Of a stretch of DNA of 64,000 nucleotides, positions 1 through 9,920 are shown piece after piece. Under the pieces are notes generated by a model. The model did no database searches. It was not told the origin of the DNA and saw only the letters and a list, made by a program, of their open reading frames with translations. Within the stretch, counting starts at the first letter, position 1. Each line of letters opens with the position of its first letter. The position numbers and the translations under genes were made by a program. Source of the DNA: CBDBLK01 sp965243145 (GTDB lineage Bacteria > Bdellovibrionota > Bacteriovoracia > Bacteriovoracales > Bacteriovoracaceae); the NCBI GenBank assembly GCA_965243145.1, contig CBDEUB010000002.1, positions 1,240,001-1,304,000 on the forward strand, in the 5' to 3' direction.

Positions 1-3000
1 GTGGCCACCAGGGAAACCACACAAGGTGCTGTGCCGGTAAATTCCAACTCTTTGCTCGCCTGAGTCCAGGCGCAACCCCCGGAAAGCACGCTCGCCTCCC
101 AGTCGTCAAACCCCGGATCGGAGGCCGGATCGCTCAAAGTCTCCGTCGCCCCCACTTCTGCGCTTGCGGGAAAAGATGCCCAGGCGAGCGAATTAAAGGA
201 TTGCTTTTCAAAAAAGAGCAGGGAAAGCGCACTGCCAAAGGTGGTGCGGCGAGAAGTATTCCCCGAACCGAGTTGCCCCTCGTCGTTGTTTCCCCAACAC
301 TTGACACTGTCGTCGGAGAGCAGGGCACAGGAACGGGTGTTTCCGGTGGCGATTTGTTGGACGGTGATATTGCTGCCAAAATTCCAATTATGGCCTCCTG
401 TCGTGGAGCGAAAAGAAGTATGCCCCAATCCCAACTGTCCACTGGCGTTTTCTCCCCAGCACTTTATCGAGTCGTTGTTTAAAAGGGCACAACTGTGATC
501 CACCCCCGCGCTGATGGCGACGGCATTGTTCAAATCACTATTGTTGGCATTGTTGGTTTGAACAACACCTCCGGGAGCGGTAAAATCCGATCCCTGTAAT
601 CTACCCACTTTGCGATTGTGTCCCCAACACTTGACCTTGCCGTCGTTTAATACGGCACAGGTGTGGTTGTTTCCGGCGGCGAGGGCGGTGGCGGTGTAGG
701 GATCGTTGCTTCCGTCGTTGCCCAGGTCTGCCACCGAACCGGGAAGATTGGTGCCGCTGATGTTCCCCAGTCCCAACTGCCCGTTTCCGTTCCTCCCCCA
801 ACACTTGATTTTGCCGTCGTCCAGCAGGGCGCAGGTATGGTTTCTTCCGGCGCTGACCGCCTGAGCGGTATAGGGATTGTTGTTATTGTCGGGATTGTTT
901 CCCAGCGTAACGGCGTTGGCGTGGGGGGCGTCCAGATCGGTGTTGTTGCCGTAACCCAACTGCCCGTCGCCATTTTCTCCCCAGCATTTGATGGTGTTGT
1001 TGTCCAAAAGCGCACAGGTGTGATTTTCCCCCAGGGAAATTTGCCTTGCCGTCCTCCCCGAACCCAAATCCACATGGACAGCGGCAGGAGAAGTCCGATC
1101 GGTGTTGTCTCCGTAACCCAACTGCCCCTCGTCGTTCCTACCCCAGCACTTGACTCTATCGTCGGTGGTGATGGCACAGGTGTGTTTGGAGTTGATGCCT
1201 ACGGCAACACTTTTGACATTTCCGTCGGCGCTGACATCCACAAAGGGCAGCGCACCCCCCATCTCGTCCTCATTGTCCCCCAGGTTGTCGCTGTGTCCCA
1301 GTCCCAATTGTCCCTCGTCATTAAATCCCCAACACTTGAGGGTATTGTCGTCAAAACGCGCACAGGCGTGATCCCCCACCACCACCTGAACCGGAAGCGC
1401 CGTATTTTCACTCACCAAAATGGAAATCTCCCCCGAATCCCAATCCCCAAACTGCGGGTGAGTGTTGGTGGCGCGCACCTTGCAAGTCCCCGCCGCACCA
1501 AATGCCAGAGTGTGCGCCAGCACTCCCTGCCGTCCCCTAAAAAAGCATCTGGTGGCACCCGCATCGGCAACTTCATAACGAGTTGTGGAACCGGAGGGAA
1601 AACCTGCCGGAAAAACAATCGCCCCGAGATCGAGGTTGCGCCCCACCTTTCCATTCGTCGGAGGACTCCACGCCACTCCGCTTTGAGTCGCCACCGGAAA
1701 TGCCAGATTTATGGGCGAAACCTCAAAGTCCTCGTAACCAGGGGCGGAGGCGCTGATGGATACCCTACACACATCGCCCACCAGGGCGCTGGTACCGAGA
1801 CTGACTTCTCCGGTGGCGCTGACACTGCAAACCCCGCCGGCGCTAGCACCTCTGCGCAACCCCCCGGCAGTGTAGTCCCAGGTGACGGCAATGCCGTTGT
1901 CGTCGTTGGATTCAGCGTTTTGCACGGTGAGAGTCGTTCCCACCGAGAGCGCCCCGCTATAGGAAGGGGCGGTGGCAAAGGCGAGTGTGCCCGCCTGCAA
2001 TAAAATCGCAATGTCTCGGGTGAGCGGGGTGTATCCCGCCCGCGAAGCAGTGGCCACGATGGTGCAATAGGGATCGGCAAACGCCACCGCACTGGCGCGC
2101 ACCTCTCCGCTGGCGGCATCTTCCAGCGTGCAGTCCGCCTCGTTTTGCTTGAGGGCGTAGGTAAAGTCCACCCGGCGAATCTTGGCGCGGGATTTCGAGG
2201 GGCGCTTTGTCCCTCCCCCCACCGTTAATTTCCCGGAAAACTCCCCCCAGCGCGCCATCTCAAAGGCAATCGGAGTGATCGCCACCGTCTGCATAGTTAC
2301 CCATGGCGAGGGCAAAAACTGGGCGTCCCCGCCCCAGCGCGCCTGCACAATACAATTTCCATCCGCCAGGGCGGTAATCACTCCGCTGCCCTCGGTGACG
2401 GAGCATAGTGTTTCCGTGGTGGACTGATAGCGCGGAGAACCTCTCGGAGTTCCCCCTACACCACCCCCGGCGGGAGCGGATGCCACCGCGAGGACCTGCC
2501 CAGTGGAAAGGGTTGGACTTGTGCCGTAAATATCCGAAGCGCTGGGTGGTGCCTGATCCCCTCGGGTGACTGCAATCGACGCCAGGGGAACAGTATCCGA
2601 AGCAGCGACATGGGCATCCCCTGGCCACTGGGCGCTGATAAGACAGGTTCCCACCGAAACTCCCGAAACCGTCCCGTCACCGGCGACGGTGCAAATCGAG
2701 GTGGTAGTGGAAGTATAGGCCAGCGTCCCCGCTCCCCCGGCGGGAGCAGATGCCACCGCAAGGGTGTCCCCGCGCTTGACCGTGGGGTTGTCCCCGTAGG
2801 CAGCAGCAGCGGCGGGCGCAGGTTGAGTTCCCTGGGAAATGGTAATGCTTAAAACCCCGAGTGGGGGGGAAGCATTATAGTTGGCATCCCCCGCCCAGTT
2901 GGCGGTGATGGTACAGGTTCCCGTCTCCAGTGCCGTCACTTCCCCGCTTGCCGCCGAGACGCTGCAAACAGTGCCAGTGGTGGAGGCGTAAGTTAGCGCC

Positions 3001-6000
3001 CCATGCCCTCCGCCTCCTGAAGGAGCGGTTTGAACTTTAAGGGTTCCCCTGGCCGCCAGGGCGGGAGAAGTTCCGTAAACATCCGTTCCCGCAGGAGCGG
3101 CCTGATCTGCCCGAACTACCGGAACTGTAAAAATTTGCGTCCAGGCGGAGGGATTATAATTGGCGGTCGCCGCAAACTGCGCCTGCACCACACAACTTCC
3201 CGCCCCCGTGGCGGTGACCTCTCCATCGGATGCCAGTGTACAAATAGCGGTGTCCGTCGAGCGATAACTGATGCCGGCACTTTCCATCGCCCCCGTGGGC
3301 GCAGTTCCCAGCACCAGTGTATCCCCCACCGCAAAGGTTGAAGGTGCCGTGTAGGGAGTGCCGGGAGTAAGCGTCTGGATCCCTGGCCCTATGGCCACCG
3401 TCACCGTCTCTCGCCCATTGCCGCTGCCGGATTTTTCCGCCGTGTGGGTGACCACACAACTTCCCACTCCCGAAACAGTCAACGCCCCGTTGGTGGAATC
3501 AACCGAACACGCCCCGGGGGGAACGGAAATAAATTCATAGGCACTGTCGTCGGGAGAAATGGGGTTGTAGGTGGGGGTTGAAAGTCCCGGAGCGGAAACG
3601 CCAACAGTCGCCACATTGCCCCCGGTATAACCCGCCCAGGTAATAACGATGGGAGCGGCGGAAACCAGTTCAATATCAAAGGTGGGTGATACCCAATCTT
3701 GGTATCCGTCGCGCTCGACGGTAACTTTCACCTGGCAGATTCCAGGACTGTCAAAACCAAGAGTGGAGGCGGTGGAATCGGAAAACACGCAGTTTCCCCC
3801 TTGGGTTTCTACTGAATATGTTATCGTATCGCCGCTTTCTGTTCCGGTAACTCCGCCGAGAGCGGCGGAACCATCACCAGCATTAAATGCCGCCCGAGGA
3901 TTCCAGTTCACTCCGCTAATGCTTCCCTCGGCAACGCCAATATCCTCCCCGCCCGAGTTCCAAGTGGTGTATCCGGTTCGGGTGACTGTCGCCTGCACCG
4001 TACAAGTGCCGTCATCGACAAAGGTGAGGACTGCGCCATTGATGGTGCATATAGTGTTTTCCCCGGCGACAATGGCGTAGGCAGCGGTGGCGCTGGCATC
4101 AATATTTGTCACCGGATTGAGAGTCAGGGGAATCCCCACCGTGCCTACCGTCTGGGGCGACCAGGCGGGGGACTGAGTGCCGGCGGCAACGGTGATGGCA
4201 AAATCGGCAGAAATCCAATCGTCGTACCCCGCACGCTCGGTGCGCACTCTCACGGTGCAGGTTCCGGCATCGCTGAAAGAAAGTGTCTGCCGCTCAAAGG
4301 CACAACTGGTGCTACCGTCGTCATTGCTGGAAATTTCATAAAAGACTTCATCGGCATCGCCGGTTCCGGTGGCGGCGGTGAGGGTGAGAGAAGTTCCCAC
4401 AACTCCCTGACTCTGGGTGGGCGTCCAAGACCTCCCCGTCTGGGTTCCCGGCGAGACCACAATCTCCTCGACTTGTCCCCAATCTTCATAATCGGAAAGG
4501 GTGACGATGGCACGCACTCTGCAAATGCCCGCGCCGGTAAAGGAAAGTGTTTGTCCGACGAGATTGCAGCCGGTCGTCCCCGGCGAAACCACTTCGTAAG
4601 TCACCACCGCACCCGCGGCGTTGCCGGTGACGGAATCGAGTTGCAGATTACTTCCCACTACCCCAGAGGTGACGGGCATCCAGACAATGCTCTGCTCGCC
4701 CCGAATCGCCACCGGAGGTGAAATAATCTCCCTCACCAAATACCCCCGGGGAACGGTGGAAGAAGACGCTGTGAGCCTCACCCGGCAGTTGCCTCCGGCC
4801 AGTCCCGCAAGTTCTCCCGTCCCCGCATCCACCCGGCAAATATTGGGAGTGGCCGAATTGTAGATATAAAAGGGAGTGGGAATCGGATTGGTGGGAGCAT
4901 TGGGCATCAGCGCCTCCCCGATGGGCAAAACACCACCGGCGGAATAACCGTCCCAACTGGTGTCGTTGTCCTCCACGGATTCAATCCGCCGCTCAAAAAC
5001 CTGATCCACAAACCCCGGTGCCTCCACCTTTAATACAATGTGGCACATCCCTTTATTGGAAATGTCCGGATCGGGGATCACCCTTCCTTTAGTTCCATTG
5101 GCCACATCATCGTCGTTGTCTACTGAACATACTTGCGGAGTCCTCGACTCAAAATAAAGCACCGCATTTGCCGGCATATCCACTAATGCTGCCGGATCAA
5201 TGCTCTCGTTGATGAGCACTTGCCCCGAGTTAGTATAGCTACTGGCATAACCACTCCACTGGGTCTGCTGCATCTCCAGAATCAAATCCTGGGGGGCGAT
5301 TTCCGCGTCAAGAATACCGTCATTATCCGTATCCACCTGCTTGGGTGCCCCCAGACAGCGCCCCGTCTCCTGCGTCATGTGCACCCGGCAGATCGTCTTG
5401 CCGTTGCCCGCACCGTCTTCCCCATTGGCCACCACCGCCCAGTCGTCGCTGCACTCAAGCGCCTTGTCTCCGCGGAAAACCCCCGCCTCGCAGCTAAACG
5501 CCGCGGTTTGCCCCTGGACAGAGGGGGACAAGGCAACAGAGGTGGAAAATCCGGCGGCGGTCAACCTTTGATACACTTCGTCGCAGTCCGCCTGTTCTTC
5601 GCCGTTGATGCTGCATGTAATCTCCCCCTCGAAGTCGTCTCCCTCTGCCTCCCCGTCGTTGAGATTCATACAGATGGAGAGGGAGTCACCCCCTGCTGTC
5701 TCAATGCGGCAAACTTCCTCGTTCTCTGGGTCGGTCGCGTCATAACTCATCGTCATCCCGTCCCCAAACTCCACCTGACGCTCAATGGCCGTCACCGGCG
5801 CACTGGAAGAAATTGATGCCGTTCCCACGCTCGCCCAAGGATTGATTGGTATCGGGGCGGGAGTTCCCCCTCCGCCCCCTCCCGGTGGACGCGGACTCCT
5901 CGGACTCGGCGGCGAAGTGGACGGGGGACTGCTGCCCCCAGCACCGCCGCCTCCTTCTCCTCCTCCACCTCCGCAAGAGGAAAATAGGCCCACAAGCATA

Positions 6001-6026
6001 AGAGTGAGCAAAATTGTCCAAGACAT
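1..6026 (-). CDS. Giant Ig-like/RCC1-repeat lipoprotein (3' end outside window)
   Basis: This frame stays open from the ATG at 6026 to the left edge, giving at least 2008 residues. The start follows a strong AAGGAG six bases upstream. The N-terminus (MSWTILLTLMLVGLFSSC) is a lipoprotein signal peptide with a Cys at residue 18, followed by a Gly/Ser/Pro-rich linker. Then come many tandem domains of about 80-100 residues with recurring features (GYxxW, a Cys pair, SATGEV/ASGEV-type turns) typical of bacterial Ig-like repeats. The last 470 visible residues (below about 1400) hold seven RCC1-type repeats, each with a CALLxDxxxKCWGxNxxGQLG-like core; one is degenerate (near 610). Such repeats form beta-propellers. 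A surface-anchored binding or adhesion role is inferred. The gene is clearly more GC-rich than its neighbours. The C-terminus is not visible. Confidence 0.85.
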   Translation of the reverse strand, partial: MSWTILLTLMLVGLFSSCGGGGGEGGGGAGGSSPPSTSPPSPRSPRPPGGGGGGTPAPIPINPWASVGTASISSSAPVTAIERQVEFGDGMTMSYDATDPENEEVCRIETAGGDSLSICMNLNDGEAEGDDFEGEITCSINGEEQADCDEVYQRLTAAGFSTSVALSPSVQGQTAAFSCEAGVFRGDKALECSDDWAVVANGEDGAGNGKTICRVHMTQETGRCLGAPKQVDTDNDGILDAEIAPQDLILEMQQTQWSGYASSYTNSGQVLINESIDPAALVDMPANAVLYFESRTPQVCSVDNDDDVANGTKGRVIPDPDISNKGMCHIVLKVEAPGFVDQVFERRIESVEDNDTSWDGYSAGGVLPIGEALMPNAPTNPIPTPFYIYNSATPNICRVDAGTGELAGLAGGNCRVRLTASSSTVPRGYLVREIISPPVAIRGEQSIVWMPVTSGVVGSNLQLDSVTGNAAGAVVTYEVVSPGTTGCNLVGQTLSFTGAGICRVRAIVTLSDYEDWGQVEEIVVSPGTQTGRSWTPTQSQGVVGTSLTLTAATGTGDADEVFYEISSNDDGSTSCAFERQTLSFSDAGTCTVRVRTERAGYDDWISADFAITVAAGTQSPAWSPQTVGTVGIPLTLNPVTNIDASATAAYAIVAGENTICTINGAVLTFVDDGTCTVQATVTRTGYTTWNSGGEDIGVAEGSISGVNWNPRAAFNAGDGSAALGGVTGTESGDTITYSVETQGGNCVFSDSTASTLGFDSPGICQVKVTVERDGYQDWVSPTFDIELVSAAPIVITWAGYTGGNVATVGVSAPGLSTPTYNPISPDDSAYEFISVPPGACSVDSTNGALTVSGVGSCVVTHTAEKSGSGNGRETVTVAIGPGIQTLTPGTPYTAPSTFAVGDTLVLGTAPTGAMESAGISYRSTDTAICTLASDGEVTATGAGSCVVQAQFAATANYNPSAWTQIFTVPVVRADQAAPAGTDVYGTSPALAARGTLKVQTAPSGGGGHGALTYASTTGTVCSVSAASGEVTALETGTCTITANWAGDANYNASPPLGVLSITISQGTQPAPAAAAAYGDNPTVKRGDTLAVASAPAGGAGTLAYTSTTTSICTVAGDGTVSGVSVGTCLISAQWPGDAHVAASDTVPLASIAVTRGDQAPPSASDIYGTSPTLSTGQVLAVASAPAGGGVGGTPRGSPRYQSTTETLCSVTEGSGVITALADGNCIVQARWGGDAQFLPSPWVTMQTVAITPIAFEMARWGEFSGKLTVGGGTKRPSKSRAKIRRVDFTYALKQNEADCTLEDAASGEVRASAVAFADPYCTIVATASRAGYTPLTRDIAILLQAGTLAFATAPSYSGALSVGTTLTVQNAESNDDNGIAVTWDYTAGGLRRGASAGGVCSVSATGEVSLGTSALVGDVCRVSISASAPGYEDFEVSPINLAFPVATQSGVAWSPPTNGKVGRNLDLGAIVFPAGFPSGSTTRYEVADAGATRCFFRGRQGVLAHTLAFGAAGTCKVRATNTHPQFGDWDSGEISILVSENTALPVQVVVGDHACARFDDNTLKCWGFNDEGQLGLGHSDNLGDNEDEMGGALPFVDVSADGNVKSVAVGINSKHTCAITTDDRVKCWGRNDEGQLGYGDNTDRTSPAAVHVDLGSGRTARQISLGENHTCALLDNNTIKCWGENGDGQLGYGNNTDLDAPHANAVTLGNNPDNNNNPYTAQAVSAGRNHTCALLDDGKIKCWGRNGNGQLGLGNISGTNLPGSVADLGNDGSNDPYTATALAAGNNHTCAVLNDGKVKCWGHNRKVGRLQGSDFTAPGGVVQTNNANNSDLNNAVAISAGVDHSCALLNNDSIKCWGENASGQLGLGHTSFRSTTGGHNWNFGSNITVQQIATGNTRSCALLSDDSVKCWGNNDEGQLGSGNTSRRTTFGSALSLLFFEKQSFNSLAWASFPASAEVGATETLSDPASDPGFDDWEASVLSGGCAWTQASKELEFTGTAPCVVSLVA

Positions 6027-6077
6027 GGCGAACTCCTTGTTCTTAAAAAAATTGATTTGAAAAATGGGAACTAATAG

Positions 6078-6165
6078 GCGACTGGGCGACTGGGCGACTG
6101 GGCGACTGGGCGACTGGGCGACTGGGCGACTGGGCGACTGGGCGACTGGGCGACTGGGCGACTGG
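6078..6165. repeat. Octanucleotide tandem repeat, 11 copies, upstream of giant lipoprotein
   Basis: Eleven perfect head-to-tail copies of the 8-bp unit GCGACTGG (CCAGTCGC on the lipoprotein strand) end 51 bp before the ATG at 6026. Perfect copies are typical of recently active slippage. An ATG at 6197 is in frame with the 6026 start, and there is no stop between them at the present copy number, so the repeat could be read as an SRPVAQSP octapeptide. However, only the 6026 start has a Shine-Dalgarno sequence. The rest of the 6027-6328 gap shows no gene and no clear terminator. Confidence 0.9.
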
Positions 6166-6328
6166 TTCCGTGTCGTCATTATTTTTTCATCATCCATGAA
6201 ACGAAGTTAAGTTACTCTAAACAGGTTAAGAAATTTTACCTAAAAAAGCAATAGGATGAACCTCCCTAGGCCAGGCCATGAAGAGGCCCATCAGTAAATT
6301 TTACTTAAAAAACTTAAATTTTATTACA

Positions 6329-7441
6329 TCAGAAAAAATTTCGAGAATTGGAAATGGAAGTGGCCACTCCGTTACAAATGCCAAAGGCCATAAGGCCAGA
6401 ACCACCGTAGGACATAAAGGGTAAAGGGAGGCCCACGATGGGAACTAGGCCCATAACCATTCCCATATTGATCACAGTATGCCAAAAGAACAACGACATA
6501 ATACCGATGGCCACAATAGAGTCGAACATTCTGGTGACATTAGAGGCGAGCCACAAGAGGCGAAAAAACAGGATGAGATAGAGAGAAATGAGAATGAGAG
6601 AACCCACAAAACCAGTTTCTTCATTGTAAATGGAAAAAACAAAATCGGTATGGTTTTCAGGCAAGTAATTGAGTGAGGCCTGGGAAGATTTTTTCCAACC
6701 CTTGCCCAAAAAACGGCCCGATCCTATAGCTATTTTAGACTGGATAGCATTATAACCCGACCCGCGCACATCGGCGCTAGGATTGAGAAAAGTCATAATT
6801 CGCTGTTTCTGATATTTTTTGAGAACAAACTGGTACATGAAACCACCACTGGCAAACGCAATGATTCCAATACTCATAAGGGCCTTCCACTTCAAATTGC
6901 GATAAAACGAAACCATCATAAAGATGAGCAAAACTATTAATCCCGTACCCAAATCTGGTTCGGCGACAATCAGAGCAGTGGGAAGGGCCACAATACAAAG
7001 GGGAATAATAAGTTCCTTAAACCCCAAGGCGCGATCCGGATTGGCCTTGGAGTACCATCTAGCGAGAACCAAAATAGTGGCAATTTTGGCAATTTCCGAA
7101 GGTTGAAGACGAACCGGGCCTACAATAATCCACCTCTGGGCACCCATTCCTTCATGGCCAAAGGCCAAAACTAAAACTAAAAGAAAAACTGTCACACTGT
7201 AGAAGAAGTAAGAATAACGGTACAAATTTTTGGGCCGAATAAAACTAACCAAAAAACCGACTATCAAACTCATAATATAATACACTGTATGAATCTTATA
7301 AAGGTCTGCCATATTGCCTGCATGAGAAGCATGAGTGGCCGAATAAAGATTAAAAGTGCCTATCACAAAAATGGAAGAAGAAATCAAAAAGAAAGAAAAA
7401 TCATATTTTTTGAAAAAGTCCAAAAAGGCCTTGGTATTCAC
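6329..7441 (-). CDS. rodA: Rod-shape SEDS glycosyltransferase RodA
   Basis: This 370-residue protein of the SEDS (FtsW/RodA/SpoVE) family polymerises glycan strands from lipid II in the elongasome, paired with PBP2. Many hydrophobic segments are visible. The family landmarks are present: AEPDLGTGLIVLLIF near residue 160, the PENHTDFVFS periplasmic motif, and the C-terminal PFMSYGGSGLMA signature. The start is GTG at 7441, with GGAGG ten bases upstream inside the end of mrdA. It begins only five bases after the mrdA stop, so the two are translationally linked. Length is normal for RodA. FtsW is the alternative, but the mreC-mreD-mrdA context argues for RodA. Confidence 0.95.
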   Translation of the reverse strand: MNTKAFLDFFKKYDFSFFLISSSIFVIGTFNLYSATHASHAGNMADLYKIHTVYYIMSLIVGFLVSFIRPKNLYRYSYFFYSVTVFLLVLVLAFGHEGMGAQRWIIVGPVRLQPSEIAKIATILVLARWYSKANPDRALGFKELIIPLCIVALPTALIVAEPDLGTGLIVLLIFMMVSFYRNLKWKALMSIGIIAFASGGFMYQFVLKKYQKQRIMTFLNPSADVRGSGYNAIQSKIAIGSGRFLGKGWKKSSQASLNYLPENHTDFVFSIYNEETGFVGSLILISLYLILFFRLLWLASNVTRMFDSIVAIGIMSLFFWHTVINMGMVMGLVPIVGLPLPFMSYGGSGLMAFGICNGVATSISNSRNFF

Positions 7442-7446
7442 AGATT

Positions 7447-9387
7447 CTATGCCTCCGCCAATTTTTTTTGTCGTTCCAATCTCCTGCGATACTCCTTTCT
7501 TTCTTTTTTAATATTTTCTCTATAAATGTCAGGATGATATTTTTTCATATAAATTTGTATGACATCCCGAACGACTGGGGCCGCGGCCTTAGAACCGTGA
7601 CAACCGTGCTCGATGACCGCCGCCACGGCAATTTTGGGGTCGTGGTAGGGAGCATAACCCACAAAAATTCCGTGATGCCGATCGCGGTAGGGCATCTCCT
7701 CACACTTGCTAAAAAGTTCATTCTTAGTCATGCTGCGCACTTGGCTCGTCCCCGTTTTTCCGGCCATTTGTATTCCTTGCCCCCGATACCACCAGGCAGT
7801 CCCTCCCTCTTCGTTGACCACTTTATAAAGTCCTTTTTGTATAACCTTGAGGATTTTTTCCGAGACTTCAACTTTTCCCACAATTTCAGGATCGTATCTT
7901 TTGACAATTTCCCCGGAAGGAGAAAATATTTCTCTGATGAGATAGGGCCTAAACAATGTCCCGCCATTGGCCACGGCGGCATAAGCAATGGCCAATTGAA
8001 GAGGAGTCACCAAAACATAAGATTGGCCAATGACACAGGAAAGAGTTTCACCGACTTGCCAATCTTCACCGTTGCGCTTTTTTTTCCACTCCCTAGTAGG
8101 TATCAATCCACTGGTTTCCTGGGAAAGGCCAATGCCGGTCTTTCTGCCAAGGCCAAAATTTTTAGCATACCTCGCAAGCACATCAATATCTAATTGAACT
8201 GCCAGCAAGTAAAAATAAACATCCACCGATCGTTTCAACGCCTTGTAAACATCGGTCATACCGTGCCCACTTTTTTTCCAATCGTGGTAAGTTCTGCGTC
8301 CCAAACGATAAGTTCCCTTGCACATAAATTCTTGTTCAGGCCGAACGATCCCTTCCTCTAATGCTGCAATTGCCGTAAATGTTTTAAAAGTCGAACCTGG
8401 CGAATAATGTTCTTGAATCGTCCTGTCTCGCAAGGGATTATTTTCATCTTCCACCAAACGAGTCCAATTGTCTCGACTGATGCTACGGCTAAACTCCCCC
8501 GGATCAAAAGATGGCCGTGAAACCATGGCCAAAACTTCTCCCGTGTTGATGTCGATGGCAACCACACTCCCCACCTTATTTTCCAAGGCCTGAAAAGACT
8601 TAACTTGCAATTCCCGATCAATAGTTAAACGAATATTGTTCCCCGGCCTAGCATCTTTATTTTCAATTCCACCCAACAAGGTATTTGAAGTTGAATTACG
8701 CCTCCTCCGTCCCAAAGCATCAACTTCCACAAATTCATACCCATCCACACCACGAAGTTGAAGGTCAAATTTTTCTTCAATCCCGGCCTGCCCAATAAAA
8801 TCTCCCAGCTTATAATGGTAATTATCCCGCTTTCGGTATTGTTTTAACTGCTTTTGATCTATTTCAGAAATATATCCCAACAAATGTGCGCCTATCTCTC
8901 TATCTTTGTATTCCCGCGAGACAAAAGTCCTTACCTGAACTCCGGGCATTTTGTTATTTTCAGTTTCTATAACGGCCACTTCTTTGAGGGAAAGGTTCTT
9001 TTTAATCGTAATTGGCCTATAACGGGCCTGGCCCCGGTTCTTCTTTAAAATTTTTTCAATTGACTGGACATTCATTCCCAGGACTTTGGAAAGTTTTTTT
9101 AAAGTCTCTTTCCTATTTTTCAAATATTGAGGTGTGACGATGACATCAAAACGAGGGACATTGTGAATTAACAATTCGTCATTGCGACCATAAACCATTC
9201 CACGGGATGCCAAAACGACTTCTTTACGCAAACGGTTTTGAAGTGAATATTGAAAAAAACGCTCCCCTTGATAAATTTGGAGATACCAGAGCCTCGCCAA
9301 AATGACTAAAAAAAAGAAGGCCATGATACTTCCCACTAAATCGGCCCGATCTTTGTGTGCTTTGATCAAATCCTCTTCGCTAAACAT
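7447..9387 (-). CDS. mrdA: Penicillin-binding protein 2 (elongasome transpeptidase)
   Basis: This is a class B PBP of 646 residues that cross-links peptidoglycan during elongation together with RodA. One N-terminal membrane segment (about residues 18-36) is followed by the PBP dimer domain. The transpeptidase domain has the catalytic SxxK as STFK near residue 331, an SVD motif in the usual SxN place, and KTGTS near residue 543. The SVD variant is common in PBP2 proteins. The start codon overlaps the mreD stop in a TAATG arrangement, so translation is coupled. The length fits the PBP2 family. Confidence 0.95.
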   Translation of the reverse strand: MFSEEDLIKAHKDRADLVGSIMAFFFLVILARLWYLQIYQGERFFQYSLQNRLRKEVVLASRGMVYGRNDELLIHNVPRFDVIVTPQYLKNRKETLKKLSKVLGMNVQSIEKILKKNRGQARYRPITIKKNLSLKEVAVIETENNKMPGVQVRTFVSREYKDREIGAHLLGYISEIDQKQLKQYRKRDNYHYKLGDFIGQAGIEEKFDLQLRGVDGYEFVEVDALGRRRRNSTSNTLLGGIENKDARPGNNIRLTIDRELQVKSFQALENKVGSVVAIDINTGEVLAMVSRPSFDPGEFSRSISRDNWTRLVEDENNPLRDRTIQEHYSPGSTFKTFTAIAALEEGIVRPEQEFMCKGTYRLGRRTYHDWKKSGHGMTDVYKALKRSVDVYFYLLAVQLDIDVLARYAKNFGLGRKTGIGLSQETSGLIPTREWKKKRNGEDWQVGETLSCVIGQSYVLVTPLQLAIAYAAVANGGTLFRPYLIREIFSPSGEIVKRYDPEIVGKVEVSEKILKVIQKGLYKVVNEEGGTAWWYRGQGIQMAGKTGTSQVRSMTKNELFSKCEEMPYRDRHHGIFVGYAPYHDPKIAVAAVIEHGCHGSKAAAPVVRDVIQIYMKKYHPDIYRENIKKERKEYRRRLERQKKLAEA

Positions 9388-9920
9388 TAAATTTCATCTC
9401 CGAATTGGCCCAGTTCACGAACTCTCCAAATATTGTCAAAGATTGAAAAAAAGAAAGGTGCCATTAAAGAAATCATTATGCTCTCGGGGAAAAATCTCCA
9501 AAATTTTTCGGCAATATAATTTAAATCTTCAGTTTTTAAATAAATGAGAGAAGAAATAATGACAAACCATAAAATTTGAAATATCTGGGTTACAAAAATA
9601 GTGACCATTGCCGAAGTAAAATGGATAAGTTCCTTGAGATAACTCAACAAAATGGCAATTAAAACTCCGGCAATTGTTCCCAATTCCCAACCCTCAACAC
9701 TGAAAAGGCCATGCAAGTACTGCACCGAAAAAACCAATAGGCCGATATAGGGCGTATTCAATTTAAACCCCATAAAAAGAATGACCAAAATATTAAATGG
9801 AATCCGGTATTGGTTAAAACCAATAAGGGGAAGCAAGGTGGAAGACAACACCTCCAAAAAAGCAACCATCGCCAAGGTAATTCCCAGAGGGCGGAGAATA
9901 TTTTTCCAAGGATTTGTCAC
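9387..9920 (-). CDS. mreD: Rod-shape-determining membrane protein MreD
   Basis: This is a 177-residue hydrophobic protein with about five or six membrane segments. It lies between mreC and mrdA, the usual place for MreD, which links MreC and the elongasome enzymes. Sequence conservation in MreD is low, so synteny carries much of the call. I chose the GTG at 9920 because it forms a GTGA overlap with the mreC stop and has GGAG seven bases upstream. A longer frame opens at an ATG at 9968 but would overlap mreC by 52 bases. Confidence 0.85.
   Translation of the reverse strand: MTNPWKNILRPLGITLAMVAFLEVLSSTLLPLIGFNQYRIPFNILVILFMGFKLNTPYIGLLVFSVQYLHGLFSVEGWELGTIAGVLIAILLSYLKELIHFTSAMVTIFVTQIFQILWFVIISSLIYLKTEDLNYIAEKFWRFFPESIMISLMAPFFFSIFDNIWRVRELGQFGDEI

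Noticed and set aside
663..2003. 446-codon open frame on the plus strand
   Set aside because: It lies antisense to the RCC1/Ig lipoprotein. Its translation lacks a domain pattern, while the minus frame gives clean repeats, so it is a GC-driven shadow.
6078..6165. CRISPR array
   Set aside because: Units are 8 bp with no spacers, so this is a simple tandem repeat.
7468..8193. Plus-strand open frame across mrdA
   Set aside because: Antisense to the PBP2 transpeptidase domain with no ribosome site or family resemblance.
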